DNA of 64,000 bases from Hexactinellida sp. DTS-2022 (Eukaryota > Porifera > Hexactinellida), in contig JAPNXP010000009.1 of assembly GCA_028753945.1 (NCBI GenBank), positions 1,736,001 through 1,800,000 of the forward strand, given 5' to 3'. The notes under the pieces were generated by a model. The model was given only the letters and a program-made list of their open reading frames with translations. It did not search any database and was not told where the DNA came from. Both the position numbers and the translations under genes were made by a program. Shown piece by piece: positions 11,569-23,412 of this stretch (positions within the stretch are counted from its first letter, which is position 1; the number at the start of each line of letters is the position of its first letter).

Positions 11569-12852
11569 TTAGTTACATTTAATCGGTTTAGCGTAGGTGG
11601 ACTTCCAATCTCTTGAGAATATATCTCTCAGCTGCTGAGGGAGGGAATCTTGTCCTTCTTGTTGGATGGTGATACTCACGCCAGCAGTCCCGTTGAAGTA
11701 GTCCCCTGTCCAGTTGGATGTCCCTATGTACCCTCTATTGTCTGTGACCATGTACTTGTTGTGGTTTACTCGTGCATACGGGATCTTGCTCTGCTCGGGA
11801 GTGAATGATGGAACTTCAAACAGCTTCACGTCAATCCAGCCGCCTTCGGAGTATCCGGTGTGCATGCTACTTTCCGCAGTTAGACTGCAAAGGTACTGAT
11901 ACATACCTTTTCTCGTGTGGCTCCAGGTGCTAGCCATCACGCGCACATCTACTTTGCGCTCAATAGCAGCTCTCCTCAGCTCGTCATCAATCACAGGCCA
12001 GAATCGATAGGGATGATCGTAAATAATCGCAGGAATGTAATCCATGACTGCGATCCAAATGAACTTCTCTGCGCTTCTAATGACGTGCAAGACCGCGTCC
12101 AAGTCCCTGGTCCGTCCTGTCGGACAGAGAGTGTGAGGAGAGGAGGAGAGGAAGACGAGAGGCGACTCCTCCCCGCTCCCGATGTCTACCTTCAATGGAG
12201 TCTGCATGTTGAACTGAGTGCTGAGAGAGGGGTCCCAGTTACTGGGCAGCTTGGCTCCTGGTTTGCTGAGCTGCCAGTAGACTTCGAAGAGTTTGGCTGC
12301 GTCCTGAACTAGTGTAGGACAGTCGATTGCAATCAGACCTAGCTCTTTCACTTGCGTTAGAGACCTCCAGTCCATGTTAGCACTGCCCACGTACATGTGC
12401 TTATTGTCAACAAGAATTATTTTGGTATGGAGTATCCCACTGTCACCAAAGTGACTAAAATTCAAATGTTGGACCTGAGCTAGCTTCAGCCTCTCCAGCT
12501 CGTCCGAGTCTGATTTACCTTTGCTCGATACTTCCTCTACAATTAACAGACGCACCTCACTGCCCCCCAGACTCTTGAGCGCTACAAGAATACTCTCTCC
12601 TTCATTCGTGCTTTGATCTGTTGTGTTAGTGTCTGATCCATTCAGAGTCATATAGAAAGCCGAGATGTTAACCTGATTCCTGGCCAACTTTAGTATGTCC
12701 GTCCATCCTTCAAAGGTTGATTCATGAGTAGGACTGCCTTTCGGGAAGGTTAAGTTCTGAGGAATGCTTTCAACTATTTTCAATTGACACGCATTTGTAA
12801 ATTGAATTAAATGGAGAAGTATACAGGCTGTGAGGAATAGTAGCTTGTCCAT
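11569..12852 (-). CDS. PLD3/PLD4-like phospholipase D family exonuclease
   Basis: An intronless gene of 427 codons. It has two HKD catalytic motifs, H142-K144-D149 (HTKIILVD) followed by GSANMDWRS, and H364-K366-D371 (HNKYMVTD) followed by GTSNWTGDYF. These are the signatures of the PLD3/PLD4 branch, whose mammalian members are lysosomal 5'-3' single-strand nucleic-acid exonucleases. The N-terminus (residues 1-21, MDKLLFLTACILL...) looks like a cleavable signal peptide directly followed by the catalytic part. The mammalian proteins instead have a cytoplasmic tail and a signal anchor. Several N-glycosylation sequons support a lumenal or secreted protein. Family assignment is secure; I do not assign it to PLD3 rather than PLD4. 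Confidence 0.9.
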   Translation of the reverse strand: MDKLLFLTACILLHLIQFTNACQLKIVESIPQNLTFPKGSPTHESTFEGWTDILKLARNQVNISAFYMTLNGSDTNTTDQSTNEGESILVALKSLGGSEVRLLIVEEVSSKGKSDSDELERLKLAQVQHLNFSHFGDSGILHTKIILVDNKHMYVGSANMDWRSLTQVKELGLIAIDCPTLVQDAAKLFEVYWQLSKPGAKLPSNWDPSLSTQFNMQTPLKVDIGSGEESPLVFLSSSPHTLCPTGRTRDLDAVLHVIRSAEKFIWIAVMDYIPAIIYDHPYRFWPVIDDELRRAAIERKVDVRVMASTWSHTRKGMYQYLCSLTAESSMHTGYSEGGWIDVKLFEVPSFTPEQSKIPYARVNHNKYMVTDNRGYIGTSNWTGDYFNGTAGVSITIQQEGQDSLPQQLRDIFSRDWKSTYAKPIKCN

Positions 12853-15205
12853 ATCTATGAAATACCTGATCTTGAAATGTAATTAAATACTCGTTAGTCA
12901 AAGAGATGATCATACTTTAATAATTGGTTGAGATTGGTATTTATCATAAAATCACATATGGGCATGATAAAATTACAGACTTTATACTTCTAAAGTACAG
13001 TAAATGAATTGCTTTTCTGAATTCCTGACTAAGGAATGCCAAGATTACTTACTGCTCACAAGATAGATAATTAAAAAGAGGCTTTTTGAAGGTAAGAAAT
13101 TATACAGTGGACTCTCGTTAATACGAACACCAGGGGACCGTTGATTTTTGTTCGTATTAACCGGAGTCACTTGCATGTATTATATTGTAGGCGAGGGGAA
13201 TTGGACTTATTAACGAAAGTAATATATTGTATTTAATTTATTTGAAAGAAGTTAGCAAATTTCTTTTTTCTTCAATTAATATTTTTCTTCGCATACCCGA
13301 ATTGACTGAATTGTGGAATCTAGTGGAAACTAATGGAATTACTGATTTTAATGGAATTGAGTGAGCGTTGGAATCTAGTGGATTTCTAAAAACCGACTCA
13401 ATAGTGGAATTTTTTAATTGTTAATTACTACTATATGCATTAAGCTACGTATTTACCATATTATGTTAATTTTATATCATATATAAAATTGTTACAACGA
13501 TTAAAATTATGTTCGTTCATGGAGTGGTAGAATATTATATTATATTCTTAATAATTCTCTTTATTCAATTGATCTGCATAACGAATAGCTACTGAATATT
13601 TATTTGGAATTTTTGGTAAAGAACTATTATAGGGGCATATGGATATCTTAATAACATTCTATATATTCTCGGTGTATCCCCTTCTCAATACCCATTCCAT
13701 TCAAGGACGCAGCAGTCAGGTTCTACTTGATGAGGTTGAAACCGTGTTAACTGTATTAACAATTCGGTTAAATTCCACCAGATTCCACCAGCAACCCCCA
13801 AATACTTTCGTTTAAACATGGCGTCAGCCTCCAGGTAACTTAGTTATTGATGCGTGTGTTAACGGAATTGTGTAACGTATTACAATATACTTAGTTACAA
13901 TGACAATTTGACAAATATGGATGATTTGTTTATAATTGTGTTTCCCATCTCTGTGTTATTTAGTCTTTAATTAATAAGAAGTGAATAGAAATAACAATGA
14001 TCTCTACTAAGTTAAATAAATAATTACAAGAAAATGCAATAAACTCAAATCAATAGTTTTAGTTTCAATACTAAATAATTCCCCAGGTTCCTTCTGCCTA
14101 TTTGATACAAGCGATGGTTCATTTTAGCAAACTGCCCTTGATTACTATTGGATATAATTTATTGAATAGAATAAGTTAATCCCTAATTTAAAGGATTTAA
14201 CAACTTACATTGCAATTCCAGCCATCTGGTTAATGAAATTGAAGCTAGACTTAGCTAAGCTAGTCAATAACAACTGAACATGTTTTACTAGTTCACATGT
14301 TTAACTGAACATGTTTACCGCTAATCGATGCAGATGTCCAATTAATAATTCAACTTGCAAATAGAACAATTTGTTGATAGTCCATTTGAGGTAAAAACAT
14401 CGTCTCGTAATTAGAGCCCGCTCCATTTTTCCTAGTTATATAATTCATCTAGTTCATCATGTGGGAATACCTCGTTTTCACAATACTAAGTACGTAGATA
14501 AAACACTTGCAGTTAATTATAGTTAATTATCACAACATAAGCGCTACTACCTGTAGACAAAAAGACTCCTGCTTTGGAATATAAAAATAGTATACAGGGT
14601 TTTATACAGAATATTATTCAGGGAGGGGGGGGGGGAAGTCTGCTAGTACCAGGAATCCAGGATACACAAAATAATTGCATCGTGCTCCCCAGTGAGGTCC
14701 AGGGGCGAAGCCCCTGAAGACAGATACAATTTAGAGAGATTTGGAGTGCTGCAACCAAATCTGTTGAGTTGATTGCAGCTGCTAATGTTAGTAAATCACA
14801 CTCTAACCAGCCTAACTAGAGTCACTATCAAAGAACAAAAATTGACTTGAAGTTATACCAACAAGCAGACTTTTCCGTAGGCTAGGAGCTTACCCAAATA
14901 TACATTGGAGTCATCTAGAAACAGGATTACCTTCAAATCACAAAGCTATCCTACCCCATTAACAAATTGAATATTTTTATGTTGGCGCAAGTTGGGAATC
15001 CAGCATTATAACCGCTTTTTCTCCCCCTTGGTCTAATATCCTGTATAAAACCCTGGCTTGTGAAAGTATATCTGGTGGTATAATCTTATTAAAGGGTAGC
15101 AATTGAATAATATTATCTAAGACAATTTGTTTAATTACGTAATAGTTATTTCTTCCATCATTTTAATTCCTATTTCCTGTCATTAATAGTGACTGAGAAA
15201 TTATG
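12853..15205. other. Intergenic, transposon remnants
   Basis: No gene is supported. A partial copy of the CGTTAATACGAA element lies at about 13105-13185, and a complete TIR element at 14595-15055. The rest is AT-rich and featureless to me. Confidence 0.5.
14595..15055. mobile_element. 461-bp element with CAGGGTTTTATACAG ends
   Basis: The left end CAGGGTTTTATACAG and the right end CTGTATAAAACCCTG are exact 15-bp inverted repeats. The interior has a run of about a dozen G and no transposase frame. CAGGG termini are frequent in hAT-like elements, but I see no clear 8-bp target duplication, so the superfamily is open. Confidence 0.7.
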
Positions 15206-17202
15206 TACGTTGTTTTGCCGGAAATGTCCCCCCCTACAGATTTGGCCCGGGGGGTCCAAATCTGTAAAATATCTTTTTGCTTTACAGAAATGGACCCCCT
15301 TTACAGATTTGGACACCCCTTTTTCTATAATATTACTGCAAAGTCATTTACTTGAGTGTGTGATTACAAAATATGTCACAACCATTAGTTATTTCGTTTT
15401 AGTTTAAGGGGCGCACTTAGTGATCATCGTGCAAAAGTTTGGTAATGAAAATTTATTATTATTGTTAAATATAGTGCGAAAATATACCAAGATAACAAAT
15501 TTAAAAAAAAATCACCTTTAAGATAAGTATAGGAATGTTTGTTTAATGCATACATAAATGACTAATAATAGTTAACTAATAACAAGTATAATATTTTAAT
15601 GAACTAACAGTTAACACGCAGCTAAGTATTATAATCATTAATCAGTATGGGTACAAACATAGCGATACAATTGATTCTTCCGACAAAGCTAGAGTTAGTA
15701 TTTGGAAGAACTCGCTTTAGCATGGGCTGTTCTATATCATCATATGTTAACATTTATCATTCAACAATGTATATTTTTGGAATTACGAGCCCTTCGGTCT
15801 CGGTCGCTTCGCGACTGTTCGATTCTTCACGCCTCAACTGACGGCCGCTGCGCGGTCTTTTATGCCATGAGCTCAATTATTTATTTGTATAAATCCGCTT
15901 GGCGTATTAATATATATTCCCCATAAGGTTATCTTTGTGGCCTTAGTTCATTCGTATTCGCTCGCCTAAAATTATGGACCATTTCAAATTATAAAATAGT
16001 AATTGAAACCTGTGGCTGGTAATTATACGTAATTAATTAATTCAGTAAATTGTATTGCAAAGTAATTTCCTAACCCTGGACTTAACTTCTGCATAATAAT
16101 TAAATGTAAATTTTTTAGGAAACATGCAATGCAATATCTTATATATTAAATCACAATTATTTGTTTTTGTTTTTGTTTGTTTGTTTGTTTGTTTGTTTGT
16201 TCAGAATTGATTGAGGAACTGGTAAGAGCTACGGACTTGAAATTTGGCAGGAGGGTGGGAAATAATGTTTCTAGGAACAAGTTCTAATATCTAAGAAAAA
16301 TATTCATATATTCCCTCTCAAAAGGTGACAAAACTATCAGCTGTTAAGTAGGCATTATAGAGAGCCTAACTGAGACTGCAATTTAATTGGCTGAAAAAAT
16401 AAACACAAATAATTCTGGGTCAATACATTTGACCAATAAAATTTACCCTAAGTTAGTACTTTAATAGTCCCATTAATCGCATAAATAGTCTATTTAGTAA
16501 AGTTAAACTCAAACCTTTCATTCCACCTTATAAAATCTTCATTTCCAAACTTTTGATAAATTATTCAATTTGATTTCAGATTTGCTACTCATAAACCCGA
16601 AAAAAGATAGATTTGTCAGTTAGGAAAAAATTCCGTATCAATGACTTTTGTTGGCATGAATTAATGTATTTATTTACCGAGGATCATGAGCATATATTAT
16701 TATGATTTAGTCTAAAAGTTTGAGCTGTTTACTTTCTTTCTGAAGTAACAAATTTGTCTAATCTAATTAAGGAATCAAATTGTTGTAAATACACGCGAGG
16801 GCCGAAGGCTCGAGAATAAGTTGTGAGAACGCGCGTAACGAAGCCGATCAGCTTAAATATACTGCACAGCTCAATAAGGTTGGGATCTGATACCTACATA
16901 CTGTATAGTAGAATCTGCTAAAGGTTACTCTATACAACGGTCATTTGTACATAGGCTAGCGGTCAGCTATTATAATTCCTAAAAGATTTCCCGTAATATA
17001 ATTAACTTGCGTATGAGGCTTTCGAACGTTACGTAACGCTTTGGAGGGAGGAGAAGGATTACGAATGTCACAGATCGTACTTTTTATTCCAAAATGGCAA
17101 AATCTTGACGTAAGGAAAGGGATGTATAATTTTCGTTAAATTTCCGTAACATTCCACAGTATTTAAATACAACTGGCATAACATTTGAAAAGGTATTTGC
17201 CA

Positions 17203-17278
17203 TGAATACAAGCGAGGGCCACAGGCCCGAGTGCAAGTTGTAAGAACGCGCGTAGCGCGGACGAGCAGCTTGTATTTT
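17203..17278. repeat. GC-rich ~75-bp dispersed unit (best copy)
   Basis: The unit begins ACAAGCGAGGGCC, contains AACGCGCGTAGCG and ends AGCAGCTTGTATT. Other copies lie at about 16793-16858 (plus) and 17880-17955 (minus). In this AT-rich area the units stand out for CpG and for mutual similarity. The inverted edges (ACAAGCGAGGGCC, and GGCCCGAGT nearer the middle) make each a small imperfect hairpin. Confidence 0.55.
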
Positions 17279-17599
17279 ATAATGTGACAAAATTTTGTGT
17301 CCACTGAATCAAAATTGTAAGAGCTGAAATAAAATTAGTTCCTACATGACTTTAGGATCCCATAATCGGTAGACATGTGTCTCATTTTATGTTGTTTTGT
17401 CATCTAAAATTGTGGGCGAATCGGATGAAAACTGAAAGTGTTATTCCCAAAATATGTGCTTTTATGACGTCATAATCCCGTTATTTCGATTAGAAAACCA
17501 ATAGATCGTTGTCAGCGTGTAAAATTACCCCTGCATGCAAATTTTCAGATCTATAGAGTATATGCTCTTTCCTATTAATTCTGGACACACACACAAACA

Positions 17600-17842
17600 A
17601 AGGGAAAATTCCAAAAATACTCAAGTTTTTTTAAAATTTCCAAATATACTCAACAATACTCAACTAATTTGTAAATATACTCAAGTTTTTCCAAATATAC
17701 TCAAGTTTTACCGGATTATTCCAAATATACTCAAGTTTTATTGGATTATTCCAAATATACTCAAGTTTTATTGGATTATTCCAAATATACTCAAGTTTTA
17801 TTGGATTATTCCGAATATACTCAAGTTTTATTGGATTATTGA
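17600..17842 (+). repeat. 30-bp minisatellite, ATACTCAAGTTTTATTGGAT unit
   Basis: After several degenerate copies, the 30-bp unit (core CCAAATATACTCAAGTTTTA) repeats about five times almost exactly between 17690 and 17840. The frame stays open through the array only because the period is a multiple of three. The repeated peptide (IPNILKFYW) is therefore an artefact. Confidence 0.85.
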
Positions 17843-18677
17843 AACTAGTATGGAGATCCCAACCACAAAAAATATTTATTAGTACAATCTGCTCGTCTGC
17901 TCTACGCGCGTCCTTACAACTTGTACTCGGGTCTACGGCCCTCGCTTGTATTTAAAGCATCTGCTTTTCAAATTAAATGTCGTTCTTGATGGTTGGCCGC
18001 TAGCCGTCTATTTATATCCGTTCATCCTAGCTACAGGTTTCTATAAGGACAGATTAAATAATTTGGATATTTATGCAAATTTGAACAGATAATTTTCTAG
18101 ATATATAAGCTTGTCCGTGTATAATAAATTAATAATATACCAATTCCAAATATATTATTAAATATCACTAAGAAACTGTACCAGTGGTCCCCTAACTTTG
18201 GGATGTGGAGAAGTTATTGTATTGATTGATAATAATTTGATATCAAATAACACAATGGAATGTTATAAATGTATGGCTAGACAGACAGAACACAAATAAC
18301 TGATTAAATGCCTGAACTTCCTCTCGATCAATTAGATTACTTTCTCAGTATTCCATAATGCATACTTAACATTTGACAGACACTAAAGCATTCGATTATA
18401 CTAATTGAAATGCTAGCTGCTAATCCATACTGGAATGGAACAACCCTCGAATTTAATTGGATAAAGGTTTTGACACCTTTTGTGATGGAAGATTTGAATA
18501 TCTTTTTAGATATTGAACTTGTTTGTACATACAATACTAGTATTCCCCACCCCACTGCCAAATTTTAGGTCTGTAGCTTTTACCAGTTCCTCAATCAATT
18601 CTGAACAAACACACAAACAAACAAACACAAAAACATTGTGATTTAATATATAAGATAGATTAAATATAGCCTTTCTA

Positions 18678-18895
18678 AACTTGAGTAGATTTGTGAATTT
18701 ATTGAAAAGTTGAGTAGATTTGGAATTTATTGAAAAAACTTGAGCAGAATTGGAATTATTCTGAAAAACTTGAGTAGATTTGGAATTATTTTGAAAAACT
18801 TGAGTAGATTCGGAAAGATCTAGTTTTCTATTTGAGTATCAGTAAAAAGTTGAGTATATTTGGAAATTTAAAAAAAACTTGAGTATCTTTGGAAT
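18678..18895 (-). repeat. Minisatellite related to that at 17.6 kb, opposite orientation
   Basis: Imperfect units of 28-31 bp carry the core AAACTTGAGTAGATTTGGAA, which is the reverse complement of the 17.6-kb core with substitutions. The edges also match: 'AAACAAAGGGAAAATTCC' at 17596 is mirrored by 'GGAATTTTCCCCACAAACAAAGG' order changes near 18888. The array is more diverged than its partner. Confidence 0.7.
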
Positions 18896-18944
18896 TTTCC
18901 CCACAAACAAAGGACAATTGTGTTTTCAATATAGAGATGCATAT

Positions 18945-19008
18945 GTTGCAGTCCAAGTGCGTTTCAACGCCAAACGCGTTTGGCGTTGAAACGGAATTGG
19001 ACTGCAAC
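18945..19008. repeat. 64-bp near-perfect palindrome
   Basis: Two 32-bp arms beginning GTTGCAGTCCAA meet at the centre AAACGCGTTT with no loop, and only two base pairs mismatch. It is much G+C-richer than its flanks. It could be an entire minimal foldback element or the edge of one. Confidence 0.85.
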
Positions 19009-19214
19009 AGATAGATAGATACGTCATTCAACTTTGTTACTGTAAAATGTTGCACAATGTATGTTTGGTTTGGTGCAATTTAGTTGCATCAAGTAAATGA
19101 CTTTGCAGTATTATAGATAAGGGGGGTCCAAATCTGTAAAGCAAATGATATTTTACAGATTTGGACCCCCGGGCCAAATCTGTAGGGGGGGGCCATTTCC
19201 GGCAAAACAACGTA

Positions 19215-22200
19215 TGTAATACAATTCATAAATGAACTAACCAGTAGAGAGCCGAGACTTCCAATCTAATTTGTGTCTCTAAAGTCAAATGATCGTGTTC
19301 AACAAGTGGAAACTTGAATATACTGGACTAAGTGGACTTATTCTGTAGATTGGATAAATACACTAATTATGTAGATTCTAATGGTTCTTTATGAAAGCAT
19401 ATGTGAGTTCCTTCAAACAGAGAGTAAAAAGTGTGTATCAACTTGTAAAGGATAAAAATTAATGTTTGTATTTAACGTGACGTCACTTTGCAGCACCAAT
19501 AATAATTGGCTTGCTATGGGCCTGCATAATTAAAAACTTGTACTAATCTTTTTAAAACTACTAATTTGTATTTCTATGTAAATTATAGCAGTTATAGCAT
19601 CAATTAGCACTCTAAACATACAAACAATAGATTTGAATATTCGTTATTTAGTATACCGTTTTATTCGGAATACCGATACATACGTATTTCGAATCATTAC
19701 AATTCATAATTTTGTATTTATTACATTAACGAGTATTCGTTCTTCTCAAACTTCTGTTCCCTAAAAACAAGTACATTGTCAACTCCCGTTCGCTTTCTAA
19801 TGAATTCCAAGAGACCTTTTGTTACTTCGATATAAGCCGATATTTAATTATATCTGCTTTATAACGAAAGTTACTGCACTTTAAGATATTCTAATACCAG
19901 TTCAATTTGTTAAGGCGTATTTACAAGTAAGCTATGCTCAGTTTACGCATCGTATAACAGACTTCAGTTATGTAGTTCGTTTTTATTAGAATCTCGATTA
20001 CATTTGCTAAGGTTAGTAAATCATTTCTACATGTTTGTAGCTTTCCAATAATAAAATAAATATTTCCTTCCACAATTATTATGTGTTATAACTACAATCG
20101 CCTTGCTGACGGGTGCTATTTTATCTGCCACGACAACATTAAATATGCAGTACAGTTAGATTCTCTACATCACCACATAATACAATGAATCTGCAACCCC
20201 AAATTTGAATGATAATGCTTTTTACTATCAACCAAATTATCTTAATGGTTATAGACACCATAACTTCACAATCTGTTTGTAATTGGAAAATATTATCGCT
20301 CTGCGGACAATTAAGTTATCTATTTTTTTTTATCACTTCTTATCTGTTATACTGACACCCCCCATCATTTATGAAATATTTATGTGAGGTAACATAGGGA
20401 ATTTCTTATTTCAACACATTCCCTGTGATATTTATTGTGTGTTTATTATACGTATAGTGAATATTTATCTGTTTGAATTACAGCCGAATCTCGTTAATTT
20501 GAATACGGTTATACAGATTAGTGTAAGTGCAAAGTTTAATTCCCCTAGGCTAGAGATGCACCATTACACTGGACCGACTTTTTAAATTTCGGATCCGCTT
20601 TGAAGTTGGAACGGAAATACAGAAATATATAGCAGGTGTCTGGTATCAAGGAATACATGGTGTATAGATACGTATTACGATATACGTATTCTTTGTATTA
20701 GGAACCCTCAACCAAATTCATTTATCTTATCTTTACCTTAAACTCTCAAATTCTAAATGTTCCTTAATTAATTAATGTTGACTATCATTTTATCTTGTAC
20801 TAAATATCGTGTTTCCCATACCTCCCAAAATCTGAAAATCCGGCTGATCCGAAATGAATCCAGGACCGGAGCGTCCCTACCCTAGGCTATAAAGCTGCAT
20901 GCGATTGACTCCGGTTAATACGAATTCTGGTTCGTATTATCGATAGTTCGAAATTCATTAATTGCTGTACAGATTTTATGTATTGCCCACTCAACTATTA
21001 TTAATACGACTTTGTAGTACCCTATTTAACAAACACGAGCCATTTTGTCTCAATCGCTAGCGGTCTAATTTACAAACAACAACAATAAATATTCATATTA
21101 AAAGTAGGTATATGAATGCCAAATTCGGAATCAGCATGTTCATTTACATATTATATCCGTTGGAAGCTTATCTCTAGGTTATTTTAATTTTCATTATTTT
21201 GTTTGTTTATTTTTGTAAAGAACAACAATTAATATTAATATTATAAATTTGAATGAGAAATTCGTAATCAGCATACAGTTAAACCTCGTTAGTATGACAA
21301 CAGGGGAAAACCGAAATGCGTTCGCCTAATCCATAATTTCGTATTAACCAATACCATTTGTATTGAAAAGGCTTTGAAAGGGACTGAAATAGTGTTCGTA
21401 TTTTCCACCGGAATTTCGTATTAACCGTGTTCGTACTAACGAAGTTCTTCTGTACTTGTTTATAAACAAGTATGCTCATGCTTGATATCTACTGAAGGCT
21501 ACATATTACGTATGTTTGCATATTCTTGATTCCATAAAAGTAGTATTTACACTATTGATTGATCACGTTCCCCTAATTAATTAATTAATGACGATGCCGT
21601 CTCGTACATAATGCACTTTTACTAAAGGAGAGCGGAAGTATGTTTGTACTATAAGGAAATTAATTCCGATGACTGATTACGGTGAATGAGAGAACCACTC
21701 CCTAATATGATATCATTTTCAGGGTTGTTAAATAGTTATGTGCTTCATGGCAGAAGTTTATCAATTCAAAACTAAGCCTAAGTATTAATTGCAAATTATT
21801 TATAGCTTTTGCTTTGTTCTTGTTATATTATGAGTGCTTAACTTTATTATATAATCCCTCCCAATTATTTGGGTAACAGCCCACCTACTTACTCAACACA
21901 TAGTTATAGAAAAGTGTTTATTGAATCTGGTATGGTTAGCGAAATGGATCCGAATGTTTAGCATATGCAAAGTATGTAATCTATTTAAATTCCTATTAAG
22001 TAGAAACTCTGTGAGTAGTATTGCGTACCTATCTTATCTATCGGCTAATCTAATTCATTGGCCCCACCTGCTAAATTTTAATTTAATTATTACTGAGAAA
22101 TTTTTCATTTGAAGATAACAATTATAATAGTAAGTATAATACTTGTATACGTATTATACTTAGAGGCACGCTACTGGCATGGCTACAAATTTCAATTGCT

Positions 22201-23341
22201 TTGTTCTGAGCATACGAATCTATTTTTAGATCACTTCCCTGCAATCTTTCCAAAGTTCAACGAGAGTTGGTTTATTTGCATTATTAAATTCTTATTTTCC
22301 TACCACTTGATCCCTGTGTTGGCAGCTTACTTTGATCCTCTTTCAACTATAAGTAATTGAGTTTAAATTTATTTTCTCCTAATGCCTCTCCATTGATGTG
22401 GTGACCTATTCAATATTCAATATAGTAACTCTAATCATAAATTGAGACTAAATCTTCGCTACATCATGGTATGGAAATTGGAATCAATAAACTAAGTTAA
22501 TAATATTTTCTTTTCTTTACTGTTTGTGAAATGTGTAATAAATAAGCTACTCCCAAATAATCAAATAACAAAATCCAAGGCAGTGATTTTAAAACTGGTC
22601 CACTACGGAGTGAAAATTATAACTTGACTTGGCAGCATTGTAGGTAACATTGATATGATGGTAATAAGACCAATTAGATGGGCAATATGTAGATACGTTA
22701 AATTAATTAACTTGTATTCTCGTCTGTAGGTCCCATTGTGCGCATGTGCTTGACTAAAAACCAACTTAACACCACTAAATGATAGATTAAATATAGATTA
22801 ACCACAATCTAGTTTCTAAATTATAAGCTCATTATAAATCCCAGAACGATTTTACAGCTAAATATTTTCTCTTTATACTCACGTTATATGCATACGATGC
22901 ACAAACACGGACACAAGGACACAAAAACTTATGTTGAATGTACACATAAATTCATAGCCATGTGCTGTGTGGTGCCTTATCTATATTGTTAACGATATAG
23001 TGATTATACAGTACCTTAATTTTCCTTTTGTTTAACATTATTTGCTAGTTTTATTAACCTTGATTTTACTTGCAAATTAATTGTATACTATGTACTTCAT
23101 ATTGTATTTGTATTATGATATGATACCGGTAATTTACGCATTTTATCAATTATTGACTGAACTGAAGGAACAACTTTATTGGCTACTAGATGATTTCGTT
23201 ACACTGCGCGGAATACGATAGCTGTGTTCTATGATTATTAATAAGCTATCCCAAATCGGTTGCACTCATCATCGCAATACCATATCATTATGATTACATG
23301 CATTAGCCTTGGGTCTCTATAGTCTAGGCTTGCACCATTAG
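19215..23341. other. Gene-poor AT-rich stretch
   Basis: No coding sequence is supported. Small ORFs at about 21.9-22.4 kb lack ATG starts and known domains. Repeat content: two units of the ~125-bp 'AACAACAACAATAAATATTCA' family at 21060-21275, the MITE at 21276-21452, and partial copies of the CGTTAATACGAA element near 20484 and 20895. Confidence 0.45.
21276..21452. mobile_element. TA-flanked MITE of the CGTTAATACGAA family
   Basis: The 177-bp unit begins CAGTTAAACCTCGTTAGTA and ends TACTAACGAAGTTCTTCTG as imperfect inverted repeats, with TA on both sides. It shares the interior 'tttgaaagggactgaaatagtg' with 6260-6416. It sits exactly at the end of a ~125-bp repeat unit, so it probably inserted into that repeat. 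Confidence 0.75.
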
Positions 23342-23349
23342 TATAAATA
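23342..23349 (+). promoter_or_regulatory. Candidate TATA box of the bZIP gene
   Basis: TATAAATA stands 64 bp before the ATG. A start-like TCTCAGAC lies about 30 bp downstream at 23378-23385, the spacing expected for a TATA promoter with a short 5' leader. In an AT-rich genome chance occurrence is likely, so this stays tentative. Confidence 0.35.
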
Positions 23350-23412
23350 GATTCACAAATCTTCATTTAATTAACAATCTCAGACAGGAACGAAATATCT
23401 AATTCGGAGACC

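Larger units (their letters stand above)
16141..18655. repeat. Inverted pair of the GAGGAACTGGTA repeat
   Basis: The plus copy (16141-16365) starts with ATATATTAAATCACAAT, runs through a (TTTG)n tract at about 16157-16200 and continues with 'TTGAGGAACTGGTAA' and 'AATTTGGCAG'. The minus copy at 18345-18655 mirrors this order, including the (CAAA)n tract, with about 20% differences. Shortened relatives stand near 17545-17600 and 8328-8400. The function is unknown. Confidence 0.65.
15206..19214. mobile_element. 4-kb foldback structure with nested inverted repeats
   Basis: The outer arms 15206-15355 and 19089-19214 are reverse complements over about 130 bp with small indels (left arm begins TACGTTGTTTTGCCGG and ends GTCATTTACTTGA). 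A second inverted pair lies inside at 16141-16365 and 18345-18655. Between them are minisatellites in opposite orientation, GC-rich 75-bp units and a 64-bp palindrome. No reading frame inside resembles a transposase. It may be one foldback element or several elements inserted into each other; I cannot tell which. Confidence 0.6.

Noticed and set aside
17690..17842. CRISPR-like array of 30-bp repeats
   Set aside because: The repeats are directly adjacent with no spacers, and the genome is eukaryotic.
17535..17882. 115-codon ORF with repeated IPNILKFYW peptide
   Set aside because: The peptide repeat is a translation of the 30-bp minisatellite, whose period is a multiple of three.
21921..22360. 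Two overlapping ORFs of 63 and 83 codons
   Set aside because: Both lack ATG at the proposed start, are hydrophobic from AT-rich codons and match nothing I know.
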